64,000 nt of DNA from Psychrobacter sp. APC 3426 (GTDB lineage: Bacteria; Pseudomonadota; Gammaproteobacteria; Pseudomonadales; Moraxellaceae): assembly GCF_030408035.1 (NCBI RefSeq), contig NZ_JASDCF010000001.1, forward strand, positions 1 through 64,000. Direction: 5' to 3'. The stretch's first letter is position 1; every line of letters starts with the position of its first letter. Shown here piece by piece: positions 56,079 through 64,000 of this stretch. Made by a program: the position numbers and the translations under genes. Under the pieces are notes generated by a model. It did no database searches. It worked only from the letters and a program-made list of their open reading frames with translations, and had not been told where the DNA came from.

Positions 56079-56278
56079 GTGGCAGTTATGATACGGTTAA
56101 CGCTTTTGTGCCTATGCTGCTTGAATTTGTCATCGCCATCCCCACTTTAATATTGAGCGTCACCAAATATATTTGCAATTCATTGATGAGTGACAGATTA
56201 TAATAATATTTCAAACGAAGTTAACGCCGTCACACTAGTATAGTTAAGCGGCCATACACTTATAAATAAGGATTTACC

Positions 56279-56542
56279 ATGACTGTACCTGTTAAAGTTT
56301 ATACTACCCCTATCTGCCCGTACTGCTCAAATGCTAAGCAATTGCTTAAAACCAAAGGCGTTGACTACGAAGAAATCGGTATGCATGACATCAGCAGCGA
56401 AGAGCGCCAAGCATTGATGAAAAAAACCAATAACTATCGCACTGTGCCACAAATCTTTGTTGGCGATACCTTTGTTGGTGGCTTTGATGAGCTCAATCAA
56501 ATGAACCAACAAGGCAAACTTGACGAGCTATTGGCTGGTTAA
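56279..56542 (+). CDS. grxC: Glutaredoxin 3
   Basis: This 87-residue dithiol glutaredoxin reduces disulfides using glutathione. The active site is CPYC near residues 13-16 (TTPICPYCSNAK). The cis-Pro loop is in RTVPQIFVGDTFVGGFDEL. The length and motif fit GrxC. It lies between the rhodanese gene and secB in the conserved yibN-grxC-secB order. An AAGGA ribosome site precedes the ATG. No terminator is seen before secB. Confidence 0.96.
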   Translation: MTVPVKVYTTPICPYCSNAKQLLKTKGVDYEEIGMHDISSEERQALMKKTNNYRTVPQIFVGDTFVGGFDELNQMNQQGKLDELLAG

Positions 56543-56720
56543 TTTGCTACCTTAGTCAACTGTCTGTCTTTATATTTGTAGAGATAGGCAGCATTACGGA
56601 TAACATTCATTGGTGAAAATATCGAGATGAAATATCCAAACTCAGTCTCGATTTATATTACAATGATATTTTTCAATAACAATTTGCCCCATTATTTGAT
56701 TCAATTTTAGAGGAATGACC

Positions 56721-57173
56721 ATGGCTGAAGAACAAGCACAACCACAATTGGCACTAGAGCGCATTTATGTAAAAGACATGTCACTTGAGGTTCCAGGCGC
56801 TGGCGTATTTACCAAAGAGTGGAACCCAGAGCTTGATATCAATCTTTCTAGCAATGCTGAGAAACTTGATGACGACCATTATCAAATCGTATTGACGGTC
56901 AGCGTTACGGCAAAGAATGCTGAAGAACCAGCTTTTATCGCTGAAGTTCATCAAGCGGGTATTTTCTTATTAAAAGATATCCCAGAAGATCAAATCGGTC
57001 AAATCCTTGGCGCTTATTGCCCTAATGTGCTGTTCCCATATGCGCGTGAAGTCATCAGCGACATCGTAACACGTGGTAGCTTCCCGCAGTTATTGCTAGC
57101 ACCAGTGAACTTTGACCAAGCTTATGCGCAAAGTCAGCAACAAGCACAAGTTGATGCCCAAGGTAATGCGTAA
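56721..57173 (+). CDS. secB: SecB protein-export chaperone
   Basis: SecB holds precursor proteins unfolded for SecA. The 150-residue product has [45 protein letters not shown] and the conserved [33 protein letters not shown]. The in-frame ATG at 56715 overlaps its own GAGG ribosome site, while the ATG at 56721 is at normal spacing, so 56721 is chosen. The end is Gln-rich, as usual for SecB. Confidence 0.97.
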   Translation: MAEEQAQPQLALERIYVKDMSLEVPGAGVFTKEWNPELDINLSSNAEKLDDDHYQIVLTVSVTAKNAEEPAFIAEVHQAGIFLLKDIPEDQIGQILGAYCPNVLFPYAREVISDIVTRGSFPQLLLAPVNFDQAYAQSQQQAQVDAQGNA

Positions 57174-57210
57174 GTTTTAACCTTATAAAGTAGTAGTCCA
57201 TTAATACCTA

Positions 57211-57246
57211 AAAGCCGTTTACTTATTTGAGTAAGCGGTTTTTTTG
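57211..57246 (+). terminator. Terminator of secB
   Basis: A CCG-TTACT/AGTAA-CGG type stem with a six-base loop is followed by seven T. Confidence 0.8.
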
Positions 57247-57375
57247 GTGCTATTTATTACTGTATGCAAATTATAGTGTTACGCGAAAGGATGGCTTGTC
57301 AGTCCTGATAATGAATACAGTCGCTAGGCTTAAAATTATCAAACCTAATATCATTTGAATTGAAAACCATCAGGT

Positions 57376-57402
57376 ATAAAAAAACCCTGCCGATAAACAG
57401 GG
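57376..57402 (-). terminator. Terminator of adk
   Basis: An ACCCTG/CAGGGT stem with an eight-base loop is followed by seven T on the minus strand, 37 bases past the stop. Confidence 0.85.
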
Positions 57403-57438
57403 TCTTCACATGCTTCATCAATCATTTAAAATCGATGA

Positions 57439-58315
<877 letters not shown>

Positions 58316-59596
58316 TTATGGAATCTGCTGATTGATTTCAACATTGGCCTGATTTTGCTCAGCACTAATCACCACTGGGTTGCCAGATAAGTCACCTGAC
58401 TCTGCACTTGCATTACCGCTATGGCTTATACGAGCAATGACTGCCAATTGAACCTTATCCTCTCGAGCAGACTTCAAAGTACGCTCAGGCATCATCGCAT
58501 CGAGATCGCTTAGGCTAATAGTGGCCTCGCCTTGCTTGATAATGCTGATTGGCAAACGCTTGGCGGCAAACGGTGGTCCACCTTTGATATCACGTATCGC
58601 CACAAACAACACATCATCGGCTTTGACAAGTGGTAATAAGCCAGAACTTACCCTGACGGTTACTTCGACGCCTTCAGAGGCTTGTTGCTGCTGAGCCATG
58701 ACATTAGCACTGAGCTCATCTAAGCTTGCTAAGGCTTGGCTATGGTCGCCAGGCTTAGATGAGATACTGTCACGTAGACGCTTAATCCAGCCCTGTGCTT
58801 GATCAAAGTTACTGCTACGTGCCTCACCCATTGCCATGAGCATTTGTGCGCCTTCATGGCCTGGATTTTTGGCCAATACGTCTTGTAGTACTCGGCGACT
58901 GCTTTCATCCAGCTGTCCTTTATTAGCAAAGAAACTTATCTGCGCATAAGTGGTCGCAATCTCTTCATTATCTGGAGATAAACGATAAGCACGTGACAAG
59001 GCTTCTAGTGCCGAATCCGTTGCTTCTAATGATAAGAATAGCTCAGACAAGCGCATCCAACGATTGGGGTCATCAGCATGACGATAGACGTTGGTCTGCA
59101 TGGCACTGATAAGTTGGGTACCGTCTTCAATCGCCCATGCAGGTGGCTGGTCAATTTTACCGGTTAATAAATCATCGGCCACTTGACCAACTTTGTCTTC
59201 CGCCGCCCAAAGCTTGAACACAGGTGTGCGATCACCGACCATCAGATATGCCATGGCTGCCAATATCGGTACCCAAGCCATGATAATTAAACGGCTTTTG
59301 ATACCAGGTGCAACCATCGGTGTGACTTCACGCTGAGCATCCAATAGCTGACGCTCAAGCTCAAGCTTTTGGTTTTGATAATGGCTGTCATCGATAGTGC
59401 CACTGTCTTTATCAGTTTTAAGCTCCGCCAAACGCTCACGGAATACCGCAACGTTGATATCTAACAACTGATTATCGACAGGTTTTTCTTGCGTGCGTGA
59501 CGCTCGTAACCACGGCATGATGGTAATCAAAGCAAGTATTAAGGCGATAAATAAGCTTAGAGCAATAAATAAGCCAGCAGTAGAAAATATGGTCAT
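58316..59596 (-). CDS. ccmI: Cytochrome c biogenesis protein CcmI
   Basis: CcmI brings apocytochrome c to the haem ligation complex. The 426-residue product has an N-terminal membrane helix (FIALSLFIALILALITIMPWL), a leucine-zipper-like cytoplasmic loop, and a second helix (LIIMAWVPILAAMAYLMV). A periplasmic region with TPR motifs follows (RWMRLSELFLSLEATDSALEALSRAYRLSPDNEEIATTYAQISF). The C-terminal domain resembles the apocytochrome-binding part. It overlaps ccmH by four bases (ATGA), so the two are translationally coupled. It is the last gene in the ccmFGHI order. Confidence 0.92.
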   Translation of the reverse strand: MTIFSTAGLFIALSLFIALILALITIMPWLRASRTQEKPVDNQLLDINVAVFRERLAELKTDKDSGTIDDSHYQNQKLELERQLLDAQREVTPMVAPGIKSRLIIMAWVPILAAMAYLMVGDRTPVFKLWAAEDKVGQVADDLLTGKIDQPPAWAIEDGTQLISAMQTNVYRHADDPNRWMRLSELFLSLEATDSALEALSRAYRLSPDNEEIATTYAQISFFANKGQLDESSRRVLQDVLAKNPGHEGAQMLMAMGEARSSNFDQAQGWIKRLRDSISSKPGDHSQALASLDELSANVMAQQQQASEGVEVTVRVSSGLLPLVKADDVLFVAIRDIKGGPPFAAKRLPISIIKQGEATISLSDLDAMMPERTLKSAREDKVQLAVIARISHSGNASAESGDLSGNPVVISAEQNQANVEINQQIP

Positions 59597-60171
59597 TTTT
59601 TGTCCTCGAGGCTTGTGATGTCGTGGTCGCTTTTATCGTTGTTTTCTGCACGCGATAACAAGCGATCAAGTTCGGCTTTTTCGGCAGCAGTGAGCTCGGC
59701 AGCAGTACTGTCTACCGCCACGCCACTTTGACCACTGGCAACCAGCTGACGCCGTTTACTTTGCCAAAACCAACCTATTAATAGCACAATGAGTAATAGT
59801 GGCGGGAAAAACCATAAAATCCACGTTGATGGACGTACGGGCGGCTTGTAACTAATAAAGTCACCGTAACGTTCTTGCATGTAAGCACGAATCTCGCCAT
59901 CACTACGACCATCTTTTACCAAGTCATAGGTTTTTTGCTTCAAGTCTTGGGCGATTGGTGCATCAGACCCTGCAAGGTTTTGGTTTTGACATTTTGGGCA
60001 ACGCAGCTCTTCGATGAGACCACGATATTGGGCTTCTTGCTGCACAGAATCAAAATCATAAACATCAATTGCCGCCTGGCTTGTCATGGTCAACAAACAC
60101 GCCAACAGTACACTGGCTAACTTGAATATAACGGCTTTTATTTGATAGGTTTTTATATAATTGGCTATCAT
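59593..60171 (-). CDS. ccmH: Cytochrome c maturation thioredoxin-like protein CcmH
   Basis: CcmH keeps apocytochrome c thiols reduced before haem attachment. The 192-residue product has a signal/anchor (LASVLLACLLTMTSQA), the redox motif LRCPKCQNQNLAGSDAPIAQDLK, and RAYMQERYGDFISYKPP. A membrane helix follows (WILWFFPPLLLIVLLIGWFW). A charged tail of about 60 residues extends past the family core. It overlaps ccmG and ccmI by ATGA junctions. Confidence 0.94.
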   Translation of the reverse strand: MIANYIKTYQIKAVIFKLASVLLACLLTMTSQAAIDVYDFDSVQQEAQYRGLIEELRCPKCQNQNLAGSDAPIAQDLKQKTYDLVKDGRSDGEIRAYMQERYGDFISYKPPVRPSTWILWFFPPLLLIVLLIGWFWQSKRRQLVASGQSGVAVDSTAAELTAAEKAELDRLLSRAENNDKSDHDITSLEDKK

Positions 60172-60827
60172 TTACATGCCTCCGCAACCTGACTCGGATC
60201 TGGACTGACGTTATTGTTATTGGCGTCATTGAGTACCATCAAGCAAGGGGCGATACGACTTTGCCAATTGCTCTCATTCACCTCTCCGATGATATGCTGA
60301 CGAATGATACCCTCACCATCGACAATGAAAGTCTCAGGCGCACCCGTCAAACCCAAATCTAACGCAAACTGACCAGACAAATCTTGAATAGACATCGAGA
60401 ACGGATCGCCACCTCGGTTCAGGTAGCCAAATGCATCACCGATATCATCTTTATAATTGATACCCACCAAATTGACACCACGCTCCTCAAGCTGCATTAA
60501 GAACGGATGCTCGATGATACAAGTTGGACACCAAGAGCCCCAAATGTTCATCAAAAAAGGCTCGTCAGGTAAATTATCGTTGGTCATAATACGACTGGTA
60601 TCTGACAATAATGGCAGCTCAAAAGCAGGTACTGGGCGCTCAAGCGCGGTGTTCATCACTACTTCAGTCGGTTTACCTAGCTGCTTACCTAGCAGATAAA
60701 GCACCCCAATAAATACCAGCAGCGGAATCAAAAACCATATCTTTAGCTGCTTTTTGTTCATGGTTTTGGTGCCACGCCCCTTGTCTCTATTAGAATGCTG
60801 TTCAGGGGAGTTATTTGATGTGCTCAT
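60168..60827 (-). CDS. ccmG: Thiol:disulfide interchange protein CcmG/DsbE
   Basis: CcmG is the membrane-tethered thioredoxin-like reductant for CcmH and apocytochrome. The 219-residue product has one hydrophobic anchor (LKIWFLIPLLVFIGVLYLL), then NIWGSWCPTCIIEHP with the WCxxC site and GAPETFIVDGEGII with the cis-Pro loop. A basic cytoplasmic extension of about 25 residues (EQHSNRDKGRGTKTMNKKQ) precedes the helix. It starts one base after the ccmF stop and overlaps ccmH. Confidence 0.95.
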   Translation of the reverse strand: MSTSNNSPEQHSNRDKGRGTKTMNKKQLKIWFLIPLLVFIGVLYLLGKQLGKPTEVVMNTALERPVPAFELPLLSDTSRIMTNDNLPDEPFLMNIWGSWCPTCIIEHPFLMQLEERGVNLVGINYKDDIGDAFGYLNRGGDPFSMSIQDLSGQFALDLGLTGAPETFIVDGEGIIRQHIIGEVNESNWQSRIAPCLMVLNDANNNNVSPDPSQVAEACK

Positions 60828-60828
60828 A

Positions 60829-62859
60829 TTACTTCTCCCCTATTTTTGTTGCTGATGTTTCTAAGTCATCGACCGTGGCAAATCCTGATTTTTTGGCAGC
60901 GATTTGTGCGGCGGTCTTAGTCTTTTTGATGCGATAACGATTATCAAGCATACTCAACAGTGCACCAAACGCCATGATGAGAGAACCAAGCCATATCCAA
61001 CGAATCAGTGGCTTCACATAAATACGTACCGCCCATTCATTACTGTCCGCTGCAATGGGTTCGCCAAGCGCCACATAGACATCGCGTATGAGGCTAGCGT
61101 CAATGGCTGCTTCTGTCATTGGCATCATGCTAATAATATAATTACGCTTTTCAGGGTACAAGGTAGCAACATCGTTGCCGTCCTTGGTGACCAACACTTC
61201 TGCTTGGGTCGCATCAAAGTTACTGCCTTTGACTTCACGGAAACCTTTGACAGTAAAGTCATAACCCTGGACATGGACACTGTCATTCGGACCTAGTGCC
61301 ACATCACGCTCAATACTTAGGGTACTGGTGAATGCCACACCAATGACTGCAATGATGACACCGATATGAGCAGTCTGTTGTCCCCAATAGCTCAGGCGTA
61401 ACTGACGTAAGCCCTGAAAACGACTCGACGCGTTTTTGGTTTTGTCTTTAAAATCGACGACCATCCAAAACAGCACCCAAAAACTGACTGCCAACGTCAC
61501 ACCAATATTGAGCATGGCAGACGGACTGACAAAATAGGCAATAATTGCTGCCAATACTAGGCTGCTTGCTGCAATGACCGTACCTGCGCCCAGCAACGGA
61601 CGACTGTCTTTCTTCCAACGGATATTAGATCCCATACCCATGGCGATTAATAACAACCATGTCAGTGGCACAAACAGCGCGTTGAAGTACGGAGGGCCGA
61701 CAGATACCTGACCCAAGTTAAAGGAATCGGCGATGATAGGATAAAGGGTACCGAGCAGCACTACTAAGGTTGAAATCAAAATGATGACGTTGTTAATCAC
61801 CAAAAACGACTCACGCGAAATCAGCTGATATTGACTCTCAACCGTCAAACGCCAACCACGTACCGCAAACATTAATAATCCACCACCAACGATGATGCCA
61901 AGGATGACCAAGATTACAAGACCACGCGTTGGGTCGGCGGCAAACGAATGCACTGACGTAATGACACCTGAACGCACGAGGAACGTGCCAAGCAAACTGA
62001 GCGCAAAGGCAAAGATGGCCAGCATGATTGTCCATGCTTTAAAGACACCACGCTTTTCGGTTACCGCGAGCGAATGTAGCAATGCAGTACCAGCAAGCCA
62101 TGGCATCAATGAAGCGTTTTCTACTGGATCCCAAAACCACCAACCGCCCCAGCCAAGCTCGTAATAAGCCCACCAAGAACCAAGTGCAATCCCTATTGTC
62201 AAAAAACCCCAAGCGGCAAGCGCCCACGGACGCGACCAACGTGTCCATACTGCGTCTAAACGACCTTCCCACAATGCTGCCATACAAAAAGCAAATGGCA
62301 CGACCAAACCCACATAACCCATATAAAGCATAGGCGGATGAATAATCAAACCAAAATCCTGCAGCACAGGATTCAGATCCGCACCATCAACTGGCAAATT
62401 AGGCAACGTACGATCAAATGGCGATGAGGTAAAGATGAGCATCGTCAGCATCATCATCTGCACACCAGCCAAAATCACCAAAACCCGCGCGCGCATAGAC
62501 AACGGCAGACCACGGCTAAAATAGGACACCAGTGCACACCAAGTGGCCATGATGGTCAACCACAATAGCAATGAGCCTTCATGCCCGCCCCACGTTGCCG
62601 AGAGTCTATAGTACCAAGGCAATAAGGTATTAGAGTGTTGAGTGACATAGACGAGGCTAAAGTCATTATAATAAAAACCTGCCATCAGTGCGGCAAATGA
62701 AACAATCATGGCAGCAAACTGCGCCCATGCTAGGCTTGGCGCGAGACGCTGCCAAGCAACATGATTGCGCATGACGCCAATGGTTGGTAATACCACCTGC
62801 AAAATCGCCAATATTAAGGCGGCTAGCAAGGCAAAATAACCCAATTCTGTGATTAACAT
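60829..62859 (-). CDS. ccmF: Haem lyase CcmF
   Basis: CcmF is the integral membrane haem lyase component that ligates haem to apocytochrome c. The 676-residue product has many membrane helices and the tryptophan-rich motif WGGWWFWDPVENASLMPWL near residue 235. Periplasmic histidines lie in NPVLQDFGLIIHPPMLYMGYVG and ALLHSLAVTEKRG. The last domain (SIERDVALGPNDSVHVQGYDFTVKGF) is periplasmic. It heads a ccmF-ccmG-ccmH-ccmI operon. ccmA-E are not adjacent, since the next gene upstream is unrelated. Confidence 0.96.
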   Translation of the reverse strand: MLITELGYFALLAALILAILQVVLPTIGVMRNHVAWQRLAPSLAWAQFAAMIVSFAALMAGFYYNDFSLVYVTQHSNTLLPWYYRLSATWGGHEGSLLLWLTIMATWCALVSYFSRGLPLSMRARVLVILAGVQMMMLTMLIFTSSPFDRTLPNLPVDGADLNPVLQDFGLIIHPPMLYMGYVGLVVPFAFCMAALWEGRLDAVWTRWSRPWALAAWGFLTIGIALGSWWAYYELGWGGWWFWDPVENASLMPWLAGTALLHSLAVTEKRGVFKAWTIMLAIFAFALSLLGTFLVRSGVITSVHSFAADPTRGLVILVILGIIVGGGLLMFAVRGWRLTVESQYQLISRESFLVINNVIILISTLVVLLGTLYPIIADSFNLGQVSVGPPYFNALFVPLTWLLLIAMGMGSNIRWKKDSRPLLGAGTVIAASSLVLAAIIAYFVSPSAMLNIGVTLAVSFWVLFWMVVDFKDKTKNASSRFQGLRQLRLSYWGQQTAHIGVIIAVIGVAFTSTLSIERDVALGPNDSVHVQGYDFTVKGFREVKGSNFDATQAEVLVTKDGNDVATLYPEKRNYIISMMPMTEAAIDASLIRDVYVALGEPIAADSNEWAVRIYVKPLIRWIWLGSLIMAFGALLSMLDNRYRIKKTKTAAQIAAKKSGFATVDDLETSATKIGEK

Positions 62860-63154
62860 ACGGTCTAACCTTGTTTACCTTGGATACAATTGAGGACTCA
62901 CCACTGACTTTGCTTAGCCACTGGCAAACGCTAAACATTCCTTTATGCGGTCATAGTTTACGGTCAAAAACGGAGGTTTTAATCGCTATAGAAGCACGTA
63001 AAACCCGCTACTATTGTTGTGGTATATCAAAATGAATAATTGATATAAAGTGCTGCTTATCAGTAATGATTTGCGTGTCTGAAATATTTTATAAATAAAA
63101 TTTTTCTATGATAAAGATCTGTCAAACACGCTTCTTTGCTTAAAGAGATACTAT
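62860..63154. other. Upstream region of ccmF
   Basis: No gene is seen. An AT palindrome TATATCAA/TTGATATA at about 63022-63046 could be a regulator site; no clear FNR half-sites are claimed. Confidence 0.4.
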
Positions 63155-64000
63155 CTACTGTATTGAGGGAAAAAACACCAACACCAAGTGCAGCCAACCG
63201 GCTAAAAACCCTGTCAGACCACCCAGTACAATCAAGGTCATCTCATCTTCACGGAATGCCGGACGTAATAAGTTCTGAAATTCGTCTGGCGTCAACGCGC
63301 GAATCCGATCACGAAACAGTCCAAATATTTTACTGGCACGGCTCTCGTTCAGCTCAGGGTCACGCAGCGGCACCATTGTCGCGACAATTGATTTATCGAT
63401 AATCGTGTTCTTTAGCTGTCCATACTCACGGCGACCCAATCCTACACGCAATGTGGTACTAATCACAGGCGACTCTAACACTTGATACAAATGCGATTTC
63501 ATTAAGTCACGCGTTTGTGGGGCGCGGTCACCATACATCATCTCATTCATGATGTTCTCAAGCGTGACTAAATCCTTTACCACAATCTCCGCAAAAACCT
63601 CAGAAACCTCTTCTTGACGTTTCATAAAGCCGCCCTGCAAACGATACTGGGCAATATGTGGCATCTGCAATTTGATAAACGGAAAGCCACTTTGAACCGT
63701 AAAAAACTTCAAATAAGGAATAAAACGCGGCTCGACAGGGTTAAACACCATCCAAATGGCAATCCAGTTGGTCAAAAAGCCCCAAATAGCGGCAAAAAAC
63801 GGCACTGTCCAATGCTGCGGCACCACCAAAAAGATAAACATTTGGATAATACCGAATACCAAACCAATCAACGCACTGATATGCCAAATAAAATCAATTT
63901 CTTTTTGACCGACTTTTAAGAACATGTTGACCATCAAACGACGATCACTTTCCATCTTATTGACAATCATTTTGCGCATATCGACGAGGTCTTCGACATG
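63155..64000 (-). CDS. DUF445-like membrane protein, 5' end outside the window
   Basis: At least 282 codons run open to the window edge, so the start lies beyond 64000. Hydrophobic segments (HISALIGLVFGIIQMFIFLVV; FAAIWGFLTNWIAIWMVF) and FNPVEPRFIPYLKFFTVQSGFPFIKLQ resemble the repeated element of DUF445 membrane proteins. A last helix (LTLIVLGGLTGFLAGWLHLVLVFF-like) ends it. No catalytic motif is seen. The internal Met at 63979 is unlikely to be the true start because the frame continues upstream. Function unknown. Confidence 0.75.
   Translation of the reverse strand, partial: HVEDLVDMRKMIVNKMESDRRLMVNMFLKVGQKEIDFIWHISALIGLVFGIIQMFIFLVVPQHWTVPFFAAIWGFLTNWIAIWMVFNPVEPRFIPYLKFFTVQSGFPFIKLQMPHIAQYRLQGGFMKRQEEVSEVFAEIVVKDLVTLENIMNEMMYGDRAPQTRDLMKSHLYQVLESPVISTTLRVGLGRREYGQLKNTIIDKSIVATMVPLRDPELNESRASKIFGLFRDRIRALTPDEFQNLLRPAFREDEMTLIVLGGLTGFLAGWLHLVLVFFPSIQ

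Noticed and set aside
60904..61296. 130-codon frame antisense to ccmF
   Set aside because: ccmF is conserved throughout this part, and the antisense frame has no domain or ribosome site.

Overview
The window looks like a chromosomal segment of a Psychrobacter-type organism (Moraxellaceae, Gammaproteobacteria). The support is protein character (close relatives of Acinetobacter and Moraxella housekeeping genes), moderate-to-low GC with AT-rich intergenic DNA, long Asn/Gln/Ser/Thr-rich linkers in many proteins, and short palindromic intergenic repeats. There is no prophage, CRISPR array, rRNA operon or intact transposase gene. Most genes are core functions, and the accessory interest lies in one metal-response cluster, an unusual gene fusion, and the intergenic elements.

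Layout. 0-6 kb: HisC-like aminotransferase with a decayed copy of its 5' region beside it, uvrB, a DUF2059 protein and an acyl-CoA thioesterase. 6-8 kb: aromatic/aspartate aminotransferase and tRNA-Asn with a clear sigma-70 promoter. 8-12.7 kb: a copper-type locus in which a two-component pair (CusR/CopR-CusS/CopS type) is divergent from a DUF411 and two DUF305 genes, with a near-perfect CusR/CopR box between them. 13-17 kb: tRNA-Val/tRNA-Asp operon, glutathione peroxidase, msrB, and an XRE-type DNA-binding domain fused to the alanine aminotransferase AlaA. 17-21 kb: PiT phosphate transporter and polyphosphate:AMP phosphotransferase. 21-28 kb: ubiE-ubiJ-ubiB ubiquinone genes and a D-lactate/glycolate-type FAD dehydrogenase. 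28-36 kb: ruvB, ruvA, class II fructose-bisphosphate aldolase, an Ala-rich lipoprotein, pgk, a TraR/DksA protein, thiE and a PBP7-type peptidase. 36-41 kb: a GacA-like regulator followed by pilS-pilR. 41-48.5 kb: S41 protease, gpmI, FxsA, ruvC, a META/DUF4377 lipoprotein and a GST. 48.7-58 kb: 1-Cys peroxiredoxin, glnS, ppiB, lpxH, orn, rsgA, a membrane rhodanese, grxC, secB and adk. 58-64 kb: ccmF-ccmG-ccmH-ccmI with overlapping genes, and a truncated DUF445-like membrane gene at the edge.

How the parts work together. fba, pgk and gpmI are scattered glycolysis/gluconeogenesis genes. gpx, msrB, the peroxiredoxin, grxC and the GST form a redox-defence set. The DUF411/DUF305 locus with its response-regulator box is probably a periplasmic copper-handling module. 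PiT and Pap handle phosphate and polyphosphate. The most unusual items are the XRE-AlaA fusion with repeated CTTGCAT motifs upstream, a family of intergenic palindromes that share a core but have different self-complementary arms, and a 24-bp perfect inverted repeat between ubiB and the dehydrogenase gene.
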